DNA from: Azospirillum sp. RU38E
GTDB lineage: Bacteria > Pseudomonadota > Alphaproteobacteria > Azospirillales > Azospirillaceae
Direction of reading: 5' to 3'
Assembly (NCBI RefSeq): GCF_900188385.1
Contig: NZ_FZOI01000010.1
Span: 1-64,000, forward strand
Length of the DNA stretch: 64,000 nt
Shown: one piece after another, positions 27,195 to 36,323 of the stretch
Position numbering within the stretch: position 1 is the first letter of the stretch
Layout of the letters: each line of letters starts with the position of its first letter
Translations under genes and position numbers: made by a program
Notes under the pieces: generated by a model
Seen by the model: only the letters and a program-made list of their open reading frames with translations
Databases searched by the model: none
What the model was told of the DNA's origin: nothing

Positions 27195-27556
27195 AGCTTG
27201 GCGACAGCGCCCACCTTACCCGCACCTTCACCGCTGCCGATATGGCGGATTATCTGGCGCTGGGCGGCGCCCCGATGCCGGAAGGCCAGGTGGCGGAACC
27301 GCTGGTGGGGGCCCTGTTCTCCTATCTGCTGGGGGTGAAGCTGCCGGGGCCGGGCACCAATTACCTGAAACAGCAGACGCAATTCCTGGCCCCCATCCCG
27401 CTGGGGCGGGCGCTTCTGGCCCGCGTCACCATCACCCGCCTGCGCCCGGATAAGCATCTGGTGGATCTGGAAACGGTCTGTGAACTGGATCGTCAGATGC
27501 TGGCCCAGGGCCGGGCGCTGGTCTATGTGGAAGATGTGGCCGACAAGGGCTGGTAA
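27188..27556 (+). CDS. MaoC-like hot-dog protein lacking catalytic residues
   Basis: 122 residues with a hot-dog-like pattern (FTAADMADYLALGG, NYLKQQTQFLAPIPLGRALLA), including the central strand PIPLGR common to MaoC proteins. The catalytic GDxNPxH segment is replaced by LGGAPMPEGQVAEPLVG, so it has no hydratase signature. In several bacterial pathways a catalytic and a non-catalytic MaoC subunit pair up, for example the ChsH1-ChsH2 steroid hydratase; the same is inferred here from the 7-base overlap with the catalytic gene. Confidence 0.72.
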   Translation: MLKLGDSAHLTRTFTAADMADYLALGGAPMPEGQVAEPLVGALFSYLLGVKLPGPGTNYLKQQTQFLAPIPLGRALLARVTITRLRPDKHLVDLETVCELDRQMLAQGRALVYVEDVADKGW

Positions 27557-27562
27557 GGCCGA

Positions 27563-28759
27563 CTACCCCACCACCCCCGCTGCCCGCAAGGCCGCCAGCC
27601 CCGCCGCATCCAGCCCCAGCAGGTCGGCCAGCACCTGATCGGTATCGGCCCCCAGTTCCGGCGGGGCCTTGCTTTCCACCACGGGGGAGGCGGAGAATTT
27701 CACCGGGCTGGCAACCCCCGGCACCGTGCAGGCTTTCTCATGCGGCATGGCGAGGGCCAGCCCGCGATGGCGGACCTGCGGATCGTCGAACAGGGCACCC
27801 AGCCCGTTGATCGGCCCCGCCGGCACGTCCGCCGCCTCGAGGGCTGCCAGCCACTCTGCCCCGTTGCGGCGGCGCAGCCGCTCGCTCAACAGGCTGGTCA
27901 GGGCAACCCGGTTGGCTACCCGCGCGCTGTTGCTGGCAAAGCGGTCATCGCTGGCCAGTTCCGGCAGTTCCAGCACCGTGCACAGGCGCTGGAACTGCCG
28001 GTCATTGCCGACGGCCAGATTGATATGCCCATTGGCCACCGGGAACGTGTCATAGGGCACGATGGAGGGGTGGCCATTGCCCAGCCGCCCCGGATCGCGC
28101 CCGCTGACCAGCCGGTTCAGCGCCTGATTGGCCATGGCGGCGACCATGCAGTCCAGCAGGGCCAGATCCAGATGCTGGCCTTCCCCCGTGCGTTCCCGAT
28201 GGTGCAGGGCGGCCAGGATGGCGTTGCCGGCATAAAGCCCGGTGATGATATCGGCCAGCGCCACGCCGGCCTTATGCGGACCGCTGTCAGCGGGACCGGT
28301 CACGCTCATCAGCCCGCTCATCCCCTGAATCAGGAAATCATAGCCCAGGCGCTGGGCATAAGGCCCATCCTGGCCGAAGCCGGTGATGGAGCAATAGATC
28401 AGGCGGGGATTGACCTGCCGCAGGCTCTCATAATCCAGCCCATATTTGGCCAGCCCCCCGACCTTGTAATTTTCCACCAGCACATCGCAGCGGGCGGCCA
28501 GATCGCGGATCAACCGCTGGCCTTCCGGTCCGGTGAAATCGATAGAGACGGAGCGTTTATTGCGGTTGGCCGTCAGGAAATAGGCGGATGGCCCGTCGCC
28601 CTCCACATAGGGGGGGCCCCAGCGGCGGGTATCATCCCCCTCGCCAGGGCGTTCCACCTTGATGATCTCCGCCCCGAAATCACCCAGCATCTGGGTTGCC
28701 CAGGGCCCCGCCAAAATCCGGCTGAGGTCAAGGACGCGGATGCCCGCCAGTGCTGCCAT
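27563..28759 (-). CDS. family III CoA-transferase (CaiB/BaiF), probable glutarate CoA-transferase
   Basis: 398 residues from the ATG at 28759 (GGAG upstream). Family III features are plain: LAGIRVLDLSRILAGPWATQ at the N-terminus, GAEIIKVERPGEGDD, the LTANRNKRS segment, and the catalytic Asp in GYDFLIQGMSG. These enzymes transfer CoA between acids. With gcdH upstream on the same strand and a LysR gene beyond, the setting matches the glutarate CoA-transferase (SUGCT/GcdG) arrangement known from proteobacteria; the substrate is thus inferred. It ends 6 bases from the convergent MaoC gene. Confidence 0.82.
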   Translation of the reverse strand: MAALAGIRVLDLSRILAGPWATQMLGDFGAEIIKVERPGEGDDTRRWGPPYVEGDGPSAYFLTANRNKRSVSIDFTGPEGQRLIRDLAARCDVLVENYKVGGLAKYGLDYESLRQVNPRLIYCSITGFGQDGPYAQRLGYDFLIQGMSGLMSVTGPADSGPHKAGVALADIITGLYAGNAILAALHHRERTGEGQHLDLALLDCMVAAMANQALNRLVSGRDPGRLGNGHPSIVPYDTFPVANGHINLAVGNDRQFQRLCTVLELPELASDDRFASNSARVANRVALTSLLSERLRRRNGAEWLAALEAADVPAGPINGLGALFDDPQVRHRGLALAMPHEKACTVPGVASPVKFSASPVVESKAPPELGADTDQVLADLLGLDAAGLAALRAAGVVG

Positions 28760-28973
28760 CGACGAATGCTCCTGGATTACGGTGCCAAGCAGCTGACATC
28801 TCACATTACCGTCACCCATGCTGCGGCCGGGGTCCAGCATCGTAGAGCAAAGCGCCTGTGGCCCCTGGACCCCGGCCTTCGCCGGGGTGACGGTTGAGCG
28901 GGTGGTTGCCGGGCAGCAAAGGTGCTGAGCCGTGCAGCCACCATGTTGTGCGGTCTGTCAGGCCCTGCCGCCT
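28760..28973. other. gcdH to CoA-transferase gap with palindromic repeat
   Basis: A 214-base gap between two co-directional genes. Most of it is one copy of the GTCACCCCGGC-type palindrome (28810-28893). No gene seen. Confidence 0.5.
28810..28893. repeat. palindromic intergenic repeat, family 2, copy 1
   Basis: The right arm CTGGACCCCGGCCTTCGCC continues as GGGGTGACGG; the left arm is degenerate in its middle. The loop contains CGTAGAGCAAAGCGCCTGTG, identical to the loop of the copy at 47481-47561. Transcribed it would form a strong stem between gcdH and the CoA-transferase gene. Confidence 0.8.
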
Positions 28974-30167
28974 TCAGAAAAACGCCTGCAGCCCGGTGAT
29001 GGCGCGGCCCAGGATCAGGGCGTGGACATCATGGGTGCCTTCATAGGTGTTCACCGTTTCCAGGTTCACCATATGGCGCATCACCGGATATTCGTCGGAA
29101 ATGCCGTTGCCGCCATGCATGTCGCGGGCGGCCCGCGCAATATCCAGCGCCTTGCCGCAATTGTTGCGCTTGACCAGGGAAATCATTTCCGGCGCCAGCT
29201 TGCCCGCCTCAAACAGCCGTCCCACCCGCAAGGAGGCCTGAAGCCCCAGGCTGATCTCCGTCAACATGTCGGCCAGTTTCTTCTGCACCAACTGGGTCTG
29301 GGCCAGCGGGCGGTTGAACTGTTTGCGCTCCAGCGTATAGAGCCGGGCGGCATGGAAACAGGCTTCTGCCGCCCCCATTGCCCCCCAGGAAATGCCATAG
29401 CGCGCCCGGTTCAGGCAGCCGAACGGCCCTTTCAGGCCGGAGACGTTGGGCAGCAAGGCCTCTTCCGTCACTTCCACCCCATCCATGACGATTTCCCCCG
29501 TCACCGAGGCGCGCAGCGACATTTTCCCTTCGATCTTGGGGGCCGAGAGGCCCTTCATGCCCTTTTCCAGCACGAAACCCCGAATGGCACCGCCATGCGC
29601 GTCGGACTTGGCCCAGACGACGAAGACATCGGCGATGGGGGAATTGGTGATCCACATCTTCGCGCCGGTCAGGCGATAACCGCCATCGATCTTTTCCGCC
29701 CGTGTGCGCATTCCGGCCGGGTCGGAACCGGCATCCGGTTCCGTCAGGCCGAAACAGCCGATCCATTCGCCTGAGGCCAGCTTGGGCAGATATTTGCGCC
29801 GCTGATCTTCGCTGCCATAGGCAAAGATCGGGTGCATCACCAGCGATGACTGCACACTCATCATGGAGCGATAGCCGCTATCCACCCGCTCCACCTCCCG
29901 CGCGACCAGCCCATAGGCGACATAGCCCAGGCCGGCCCCGCCATATTCGGCCGGGATGGTGACGCCCAGCAGGCCAAGATCGCCCATCTCCTTGAAAATG
30001 GCCGGGTCGGTATGTTCGCGTGCAAAGGCCTCCCGCACACGGGGGGCCAGCTTTTCCTGGGCATAGGCGCGGGCGCTGTCGCGGACCAGCCGTTCCGTCT
30101 CGTCCAACTGGTCATCCAGCAGAAAGGCGTCATCCCACTGAAAGCTGCCAAGATCGCCGGCCATCAT
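28974..30167 (-). CDS. gcdH: glutaryl-CoA dehydrogenase
   Basis: 397 residues from the ATG at 30167 (the next ATG, 30164, is equally spaced from AGAGGA). Acyl-CoA dehydrogenase fold with FAD-binding segments [16 protein letters not shown] and [16 protein letters not shown], and a C-terminal catalytic Glu in [20 protein letters not shown], which is the glutaryl-CoA dehydrogenase form. It oxidatively decarboxylates glutaryl-CoA to crotonyl-CoA in lysine and glutarate breakdown. Length fits the family (about 395). Divergent from a LysR gene with a T-N11-A site between them. Confidence 0.93.
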   Translation of the reverse strand: MMAGDLGSFQWDDAFLLDDQLDETERLVRDSARAYAQEKLAPRVREAFAREHTDPAIFKEMGDLGLLGVTIPAEYGGAGLGYVAYGLVAREVERVDSGYRSMMSVQSSLVMHPIFAYGSEDQRRKYLPKLASGEWIGCFGLTEPDAGSDPAGMRTRAEKIDGGYRLTGAKMWITNSPIADVFVVWAKSDAHGGAIRGFVLEKGMKGLSAPKIEGKMSLRASVTGEIVMDGVEVTEEALLPNVSGLKGPFGCLNRARYGISWGAMGAAEACFHAARLYTLERKQFNRPLAQTQLVQKKLADMLTEISLGLQASLRVGRLFEAGKLAPEMISLVKRNNCGKALDIARAARDMHGGNGISDEYPVMRHMVNLETVNTYEGTHDVHALILGRAITGLQAFF

Positions 30168-30243
30168 CTGTCCTCTTGGTTGGAAGGGCGGTTGCTGTCT
30201 CTGGCTTACGCCTGCCCGGCCCGGCCGGCAAACCATGTTTTCT

Positions 30244-30278
30244 CACCAACTTGATGCCTAATCGGCATCAAGTTGGTG
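30244..30278. promoter_or_regulatory. LysR-type operator (TTGAT-N11-ATCAA) in a 15-bp inverted repeat
   Basis: CACCAACTTGATGCC and its exact complement flank a 5-base centre. Within it is TTGAT-N11-ATCAA (30251-30271), the T-N11-A form bound by LysR regulators. It lies between gcdH and the divergent LysR gene, as expected for an activator that also controls itself. Confidence 0.75.
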
Positions 30279-30345
30279 TCATGTTCAAAGCAAATGCGTG
30301 GTAGCTTGGCATGAACCCTCATCATCTTCTGGCTGATCCGCACCT

Positions 30346-31263
30346 ATGTTTTCCCGCCGCCTGATCCCCAGCACCGCCGCCCTGATTGCCTTTGAAGCGG
30401 CGGCCCGGCTGGGCGGATTCCGGGCGGCGGCGCTGGAGCTGAACCAGACCCAGGGCGCAATCAGCCGGCAGGTGGCCCAACTGGAAGGGCAGTTGGGCGT
30501 GGTGCTGTTTGAACGGGTGCGCCAGCGGGTGGTGCTGACCCCGGCAGGGCGCTTCCTGGCCGAACAGGCGCGCGATACGTTGGCCCGCATCGCCCAGGCG
30601 GCGGCACAGACCATCGCCTTTGCCGGCGGGGGCGGTACGCTGGATCTGGCCATCCTGCCCACCTTTGGTGCCCGCTGGCTGATCCCGCGTATGGGCGGCT
30701 TCTTTGCCCGGCACCGGGATATCAGTGTCAATTTCTCCACCCGGGTGCGCCCCTTTAATTTGCGGGCGGAAGGGATCGATGCGGCGATCATGAGCGTTGA
30801 TCCTGGTAGCACCGGTCTGATCTGCCATCGTTTCTTTGGGGAAGAGCTGGTGCCGGTGGCTGCCCCCGCCCTGGTGGCAAGGCTGGGGCTGCACCAGCCG
30901 GCCGATCTGGCCCGCGCCACCCTGTTGCAGCAGGAAACCAGGCCCACCGCCTGGGGCCATTGGTTTGCCGCCCAGGGGCTGGCGGCGGACCCGCATCAGC
31001 CGGTGCTGGTGTTCGAACAGTTCCTGCTGGTCATCCGCGCCGCCGTGGCCGGGCTGGGCTGCGCCCTGGTGCCCGGCATCCTGGTGGCTGATGAGCTGGC
31101 CGATGGCAGCCTCTGCCGCCTGCCTGGTGCTGCCGGCCAGGATGGCGGTGGTTATCACCTCGTCTATCCAGCGGAGAAGGAGCGCTATGCCCCGCTGGTG
31201 GCCTTCAGGGACTGGCTGCTGGCGGAAGCGGGCGAAAGTGGAAACACTTCGGTGACGGATTGA
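30346..31263 (+). CDS. LysR-family regulator of the glutarate genes (GcdR/GcvA-like)
   Basis: 305 residues. The N-terminal winged helix-turn-helix is typical (LIAFEAAARLGGFRAAALEL, QGAISRQVAQLEGQLGVVLF), followed by a GcvA-like effector domain (LDLAILPTFGARWLIPRM). Divergent from gcdH with a T-N11-A operator between; the same arrangement is known for GcdR, which senses glutarate. Assignment of the ligand is by context. Confidence 0.85.
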   Translation: MFSRRLIPSTAALIAFEAAARLGGFRAAALELNQTQGAISRQVAQLEGQLGVVLFERVRQRVVLTPAGRFLAEQARDTLARIAQAAAQTIAFAGGGGTLDLAILPTFGARWLIPRMGGFFARHRDISVNFSTRVRPFNLRAEGIDAAIMSVDPGSTGLICHRFFGEELVPVAAPALVARLGLHQPADLARATLLQQETRPTAWGHWFAAQGLAADPHQPVLVFEQFLLVIRAAVAGLGCALVPGILVADELADGSLCRLPGAAGQDGGGYHLVYPAEKERYAPLVAFRDWLLAEAGESGNTSVTD

Positions 31264-31340
31264 TCTTCCGCAATGCGGCAGCGGGCAATGAGGTTTAGAG
31301 CCTTTCCAAGGTGAACGGAAAACCCCAGGGGGAATTCAGT

Positions 31341-32333
31341 ATGCGTGCCGCACCATTGCTGATCATTGTCGCCGTGGCTGCCCTGGGGGCCGGTGGTTTT
31401 TTCTATTGGCAACAGAGCCGGGCGGGGCAGTTGCCGGCCGGGCTTGCCACCGCCAATGGTCGGATGGAGGTGGAGCGGGTTGATATCGCCACCAAATATG
31501 CCGGCAAACTGGTGGAAATCACTGTCCGTGAAGGCGATGCCGTGCCGCGCGGCGGGGTGGTGGCCAATCTGGATACCACCACCTTGAAGGCTGAACTGGC
31601 CGCGTCCCAGGCGGCCTTGCGCCGGGCGGAAACCGGGGTGACCCAGGCCGAAGCCATGGTGGCCATCCGGCAGGCGGAATATAAGCTTTCCGGCGTGGAA
31701 CTGCGCCGGGTGCAGGAATTGCTGAAAACCTCCGCCACGCCCGCCTCAGAGGTGGATCGTCGCAAGTCCCAGCATGAGGTGAATTACGCCAATATCCAGG
31801 CGGCGGAGGCGACCGTGGCCGACGCCAAGGCCGCCGTGGAACAGGCCCGCGCCCAGGTGGCGCAGATCGACAGTACCATTGCCGATATGGTGCTGGCCGC
31901 GCCCATTGCCGGCCGCATTGAATATAAGCTGGCCCATCCGGGGGAGGTGCTGGCCGCCGGCGGGCGGGTGGCTACCCTGCTGGATCTCAGCGATGTTTAC
32001 ATGACCATCTTCCTGCCCACATCGCAGGCGGGCCGGGTGGCGCATGGGTCAGAGGCGCGGATCGTGCTGGATGCTGCCCCCACCTATGTCATCCCCGCCC
32101 GCGTTTCCTTCGTGGCCGCAGAGGCGCAGTTCACGCCCAAGACGGTGGAAACCAGCGACGAGCGGGAAAAGCTGATGTACCGGGTGAAGCTGTCGGTCGA
32201 CCCGCAATTGCTGGAAACCTACCGGGATTATGTCCGCGCCGGGCTGACCGGCCAGGGCTATGTGCTGACGGAACTGGGGGCGAAATGGCCGGCGGATCTG
32301 GCGGTGAAACTGCCGCCCAAGCCGGCCCGCTGA
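31341..32333 (+). CDS. HlyD-family membrane fusion protein (YhiI-like)
   Basis: 330 residues from the ATG at 31341 with AGGGGGAA upstream; an earlier in-frame codon at 31311 is less likely. One N-terminal membrane segment (LLIIVAVAALGAGGFFYW), a lipoyl-like half (VEITVREGDAVPRGGVVANLD), a coiled-coil (about residues 75-160, AETGVTQAEAMVAIRQAEYK), and the second lipoyl half (APIAGRIEYKLAHPGEVLAAGG). It spans the periplasm as adaptor for the ABC exporter encoded next. Gene order equals yhiI-rbbA-yhhJ of enterobacteria. Confidence 0.88.
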   Translation: MRAAPLLIIVAVAALGAGGFFYWQQSRAGQLPAGLATANGRMEVERVDIATKYAGKLVEITVREGDAVPRGGVVANLDTTTLKAELAASQAALRRAETGVTQAEAMVAIRQAEYKLSGVELRRVQELLKTSATPASEVDRRKSQHEVNYANIQAAEATVADAKAAVEQARAQVAQIDSTIADMVLAAPIAGRIEYKLAHPGEVLAAGGRVATLLDLSDVYMTIFLPTSQAGRVAHGSEARIVLDAAPTYVIPARVSFVAAEAQFTPKTVETSDEREKLMYRVKLSVDPQLLETYRDYVRAGLTGQGYVLTELGAKWPADLAVKLPPKPAR

Positions 32334-32369
32334 CCCGTTCCTTCCCGCTGCCGCCCTGGGGGTCAGCCC

Positions 32370-35090
32370 ATGTCTGAAGCCGCCATCACATTGAGCGCCG
32401 TTTCCCACCATTATGGGGACAAGGTGGCCCTGGATGCCGTCAGTCTGGAGGTGCCGGCCGGCGCCACCGTGGCGGTGATCGGGCCGGATGGGGTGGGTAA
32501 ATCCACCCTGCTGGGCCTGATTGCCGGGGTACGTGCGCTGCAAACGGGCCAAGTGCGGGTGCAGGGCGGTGATATGGCCGATGCCAAACACCGCGATCTT
32601 GTGGCCCCGCGTATCGCCTATATGCCCCAGGGTTTGGGCCGCAATCTCTATCCCACCCTGTCGGTGGCGGAGAATATCGATTTTTTCGGCCGGCTGTTCG
32701 GCCAGTCGGCGGCGGAACGGCGGCAGCGCATCGACCGGCTGCTGCGCGCCACCGGGCTGGACCCGTTTCCCGACCGGCCGGCGGGCAAGCTGTCCGGTGG
32801 CATGAAGCAGAAACTCTCGCTCTGCTGCTCCCTGATCCATGATCCCGACCTGCTGATTCTGGATGAGCCGACCACGGGCGTGGACCCGCTGTCACGCCGC
32901 CAGTTCTGGAGCCTGATCGACAATATCCGCGCCGAACGGCCGGGCATGACCGTCATCGTGGCGACGGCCTATATGGAGGAGGCGGCGCGCTTCCAGCATC
33001 TGGTGGTGGTGGATGAAGGGCGGGTGCTGGCGGCGGGGCCGATGCAGGCGGTGCTGCAACAGGCCGGCGCCGATAATCCCGAACAGGCCTTTGCCAATCT
33101 GGCCGCCGGGGGTGGGGCGGGGGCCGCCCTGGTGATGCCGCCGCGCGTGCTGCATGACGGGCCGGATGCCATTGTGGCGGATGGGCTGACAAGGCGGTTC
33201 GGCGCCTTCACGGCGGTCGATCATGTCAGTTTCCGCATCGCCAAGGGGGAGATTTTCGGCTTCCTCGGCTCCAACGGCTGCGGCAAGACCACCACGATGA
33301 AGATGCTGACCGGCCTGTTGCCGGCGACCGAGGGCACGGCCAGCCTGTTGGGCCGGCCCATCGGGGCGGCGGACATGCAAACGCGGCTGCGCGTCGGCTA
33401 TATGTCGCAAAGCTTCTCACTTTATGAGGAATTGAGCGTCCGCGCCAACCTGCTGCTGCACGCCCGGCTTTACCGCATGGATGCGGCCGCCGTGCAGGCC
33501 CGCACGGATGAGGCGTTGCAGACCTTCGGGCTGGCAGAGGTGGCGGATGAATTGCCGGCTTCCCTGCCGCTGGGCATCCGGCAGCGGCTGCAACTGGCGG
33601 CCGCCTGTCTGCACAAGCCCGATGTGCTGATTCTGGATGAACCGACATCGGGCGTTGACCCGGCGGCGCGCGACCTGTTCTGGCGGCATCTGGCCGACCT
33701 GTCGCGCCGCGACGGGGTGACCATCTTCGTTTCCACCCATTTCATGAATGAGGCGGAACGCTGCGACCGCATCTCCCTGATGCATTCCGGCCGGGTACTG
33801 GCGGTGGGCACCCCGGTGGAGCTGCGCGACGCCAAGGGCGGGGCGACGCTGGAGGAGTCCTTCATCACCTTTCTGGAGGAAGCCTCCCCCAGCCAGCCGC
33901 CGCCGGCTGCGGAACCGGACTTGCCGGCCGAACCGGTGAAGAGTGGGGGCAAGGGGGAACTGGCGGCTTCCTTCGGGCGGATCTGGGCCTTTGCGCGCCG
34001 TGAAATGACGGAGGTTTTGCGTGACCGGATACGCCTTGCCTTCGCCCTGATCGGGCCACTGATCCTGTTGCTGACCTTTGGCTATGGCATCACCTTTGAT
34101 GTCGAAAACCTACCATACGCTGTATTTGACCGTGACCAGTCACTGGAGAGCCGGCAGTTGGTGGAGAATCTCTCCGGCTCACGCTATTTCCAGGAAAGGG
34201 CACCGGTGCGCAGCGATCTGGAGATCGAACGACGGCTGCGCAGTGGGGAACTGCGGCTGGTGGTGGCGATCCCACCCTCCTTCGGGCGTGACCTGCTGAC
34301 TGGCCATCAGCCGGAACTGGCGGTCTATCTGGATGGGGCCATGCCCTTCCGGGCGGAAACGGCGCGTGGCTATGTGCAGGGCATTGCCCAGCTCTATGCC
34401 CGGGAACTGCTGCGGCGTTCCACCCTTGCCACGGCAGAGGCCAGCGGGCCGATCATTCAGCCACGTTTCCGCTATAACCAGTCCTTCCGCAGCGCCAATG
34501 CTATTCTGCCGGGTGTCATCATGGTGGTGATGATCATGATCCCCGGCATGTTGACGGCCATCGGCGTGGTGCGGGAACGGGAGATCGGCTCCATCGCCAA
34601 TCTCTACGCCTCCCCTGCCTCGGTGCCGGAATTTCTGTTGGGCAAGCAGATGCCCTATGTGGTGATCGGCTTTGTCAGCCTGTTGATCCTGGTGGCCACC
34701 ACGGTATTGCTGTTCGGGGTGATGGTGAATGGCTCGCTGGCCGGGCTGCTGCTGGGCGGCGCGCTCTATATCATGGCGGCCACTGGGCTGGGGCTGCTGG
34801 TCTCCACCTTCGTGCGCACCCAGGTGGCCGCCATTCTGGTGACCGCCATCATCAGCGTGGTGCCGGCGATCAATTTCTCCGGTTTCCTTTACCCCGCCTC
34901 GACCCTGGAAGGGGGGGCCGCCCTGATCGGTCGGGCCTTCCCTTCCCTCTGGTTCCAGACCATCAGCCTGGGCGCCTTTGCCAAGGCGCGTGATTTCAGC
35001 GCGCTGCATCTGGAATTTGTCATGCTGGGCCTGTTCGCCCTGGGTTTCATGACGGCGGCATCGCTGCTGCTGCGCAAACAGGAGGCGTGA
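32370..35090 (+). CDS. rbbA: fused double-ATPase/permease ABC exporter, RbbA-like
   Basis: 906 residues, the length of RbbA. Two ATP-binding domains: the first has Walker A GPDGVGKST (K44), signature LSGGMKQ and LLILDEPTTGVDP; the second has GSNGCGKTT (K306), a degenerate signature LPLGIRQ and LILDEPTSGVDP. From about residue 545 an ABC-2 type permease follows with a large periplasmic loop and five or six C-terminal membrane segments. Export of an unknown substrate is the simplest reading; the ribosome-associated ATPase role of E. coli RbbA is only by homology. It overlaps no neighbour but the permease gene begins 1 base later. Confidence 0.87.
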   Translation: MSEAAITLSAVSHHYGDKVALDAVSLEVPAGATVAVIGPDGVGKSTLLGLIAGVRALQTGQVRVQGGDMADAKHRDLVAPRIAYMPQGLGRNLYPTLSVAENIDFFGRLFGQSAAERRQRIDRLLRATGLDPFPDRPAGKLSGGMKQKLSLCCSLIHDPDLLILDEPTTGVDPLSRRQFWSLIDNIRAERPGMTVIVATAYMEEAARFQHLVVVDEGRVLAAGPMQAVLQQAGADNPEQAFANLAAGGGAGAALVMPPRVLHDGPDAIVADGLTRRFGAFTAVDHVSFRIAKGEIFGFLGSNGCGKTTTMKMLTGLLPATEGTASLLGRPIGAADMQTRLRVGYMSQSFSLYEELSVRANLLLHARLYRMDAAAVQARTDEALQTFGLAEVADELPASLPLGIRQRLQLAAACLHKPDVLILDEPTSGVDPAARDLFWRHLADLSRRDGVTIFVSTHFMNEAERCDRISLMHSGRVLAVGTPVELRDAKGGATLEESFITFLEEASPSQPPPAAEPDLPAEPVKSGGKGELAASFGRIWAFARREMTEVLRDRIRLAFALIGPLILLLTFGYGITFDVENLPYAVFDRDQSLESRQLVENLSGSRYFQERAPVRSDLEIERRLRSGELRLVVAIPPSFGRDLLTGHQPELAVYLDGAMPFRAETARGYVQGIAQLYARELLRRSTLATAEASGPIIQPRFRYNQSFRSANAILPGVIMVVMIMIPGMLTAIGVVREREIGSIANLYASPASVPEFLLGKQMPYVVIGFVSLLILVATTVLLFGVMVNGSLAGLLLGGALYIMAATGLGLLVSTFVRTQVAAILVTAIISVVPAINFSGFLYPASTLEGGAALIGRAFPSLWFQTISLGAFAKARDFSALHLEFVMLGLFALGFMTAASLLLRKQEA

Positions 35091-35091
35091 G

Positions 35092-36225
35092 ATGGGCCAT
35101 ATCCAGCGCTGGTTCCTCACCGTCTATTATCTGGGCGTCAAGGAACTGTCTTCCGTGCTGGCCGACAAGGTGTTGCTGGCCTTCATCATCTATTGCTTTT
35201 CGGTCAGCGTTTATACGGTCGCCACCGGCGTGAAAACGGATGTGGCAGGCGCGCGGGTGGCGGTGGTGGATGCTGACGGCTCAGCCCTGTCCCGCCGCAT
35301 CCGCGATGCCCTGCTGCCCCCACAATTCAAGACGCCGGAGCTGATCGACCGGTCGCAGGTGGATCGGGTCATGGATGAAGGCCGCTATGCCTTCGTGCTG
35401 GACCTGCCGCCCCGGCTGGAAGCCGATCTGCGGGAAGGCCACCAGCCGACCATCCAGTTAAACATCGATGCCACGGCCATGACCATGGCCGGGCTGGGCA
35501 GTGCCTATATCCAGACCATCATCAATCAGGAGGTGGCGGAGGCGCTGTCGCCGGATGCACCCAACCGGGCCCCGGTTTCCGTGGTGACCCGCACTTATTT
35601 CAATCCCAATCTGGAGGGCATGTGGTTCCAGGCGGTGATGGCAGTGATCCAGTATATTACCATCATGTCCATCCTGCTGGTCGGGGCCGCCGTGATCCGG
35701 GAGCGGGAGCATGGCACCATCGAACATCTGCTAGTCATGCCGCTGGGGGCCTCTGAAATCGCGGCTGCCAAGATCTGGGCCAATGGTCTGGTGATTCTGG
35801 TGGCCACCGGCCTGTCATTGCAATTCGTGGTGCGGCTCTGGCTGGGCGTGCCGATCGAAGGTTCCATCCCGCTGTTTCTGGCCTGTGTGGCGCTTTACCT
35901 GTTCGCCACCATGTCGCTGGGCATCCTGCTGGCCACGGTCACCCGCTCCATGCCGCAGTTTTCCCTGGTCGGCATCCCGGTTTTCCTGGTGCTGAACATG
36001 CTGTCGGGCGCCACCTCGCCGCTGGAAAGTATGCCGACGGTGCTGCAATGGCTGGTGCAGGTCTCGCCCACCATGCATTTCGTGCAGCTGGCCCAAGCCA
36101 TCCTTTACCGCGGGGCCGGGCTGGCCATCATCTGGCCGCAACTGCTGGTCCTGGCAGGGTTGGGGGCGGGTTTTCTGGCAGTCGCCCTGCCACAATTCCG
36201 CGCCATGCTGGCCCGCAGCCAATGA
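35092..36225 (+). CDS. ABC-2 type permease (YhhJ-like)
   Basis: 377 residues: one N-terminal membrane segment (VLLAFIIYCFSVSVYTVATG), a periplasmic domain, then five segments including the ABC-2 signature region (REREHGTIEHLLVMPLGASEI). It pairs with the permease half of the RbbA-like protein. Starts one base after the rbbA stop, so translation is coupled. A strong bidirectional terminator follows. Confidence 0.88.
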   Translation: MGHIQRWFLTVYYLGVKELSSVLADKVLLAFIIYCFSVSVYTVATGVKTDVAGARVAVVDADGSALSRRIRDALLPPQFKTPELIDRSQVDRVMDEGRYAFVLDLPPRLEADLREGHQPTIQLNIDATAMTMAGLGSAYIQTIINQEVAEALSPDAPNRAPVSVVTRTYFNPNLEGMWFQAVMAVIQYITIMSILLVGAAVIREREHGTIEHLLVMPLGASEIAAAKIWANGLVILVATGLSLQFVVRLWLGVPIEGSIPLFLACVALYLFATMSLGILLATVTRSMPQFSLVGIPVFLVLNMLSGATSPLESMPTVLQWLVQVSPTMHFVQLAQAILYRGAGLAIIWPQLLVLAGLGAGFLAVALPQFRAMLARSQ

Positions 36226-36252
36226 AACAGAGCCAATGAAACCCCGATAATG

Positions 36253-36296
36253 AAAAGCCCGGCGACGGGGATGGCAGTCCCTGTCACCGGGCTTTT
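36253..36296. terminator. bidirectional rho-independent terminator
   Basis: AAAAGCCCGG pairs with CCGGGCTTTT around an inner GGGGA/TCCC stem; T-runs occur on both strands. It separates the export operon from the convergent hypothetical gene. Confidence 0.88.
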
Positions 36297-36323
36297 CAAC
36301 CGGACAAACTCACCATTGCGGAC

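Noticed and set aside
31341-36225. HlyD/ABC operon as the exporter of the RiPP-like peptides
   Set aside because: The ABC protein lacks a C39 peptidase domain, is of RbbA type, and lies 22 kb away in another context.
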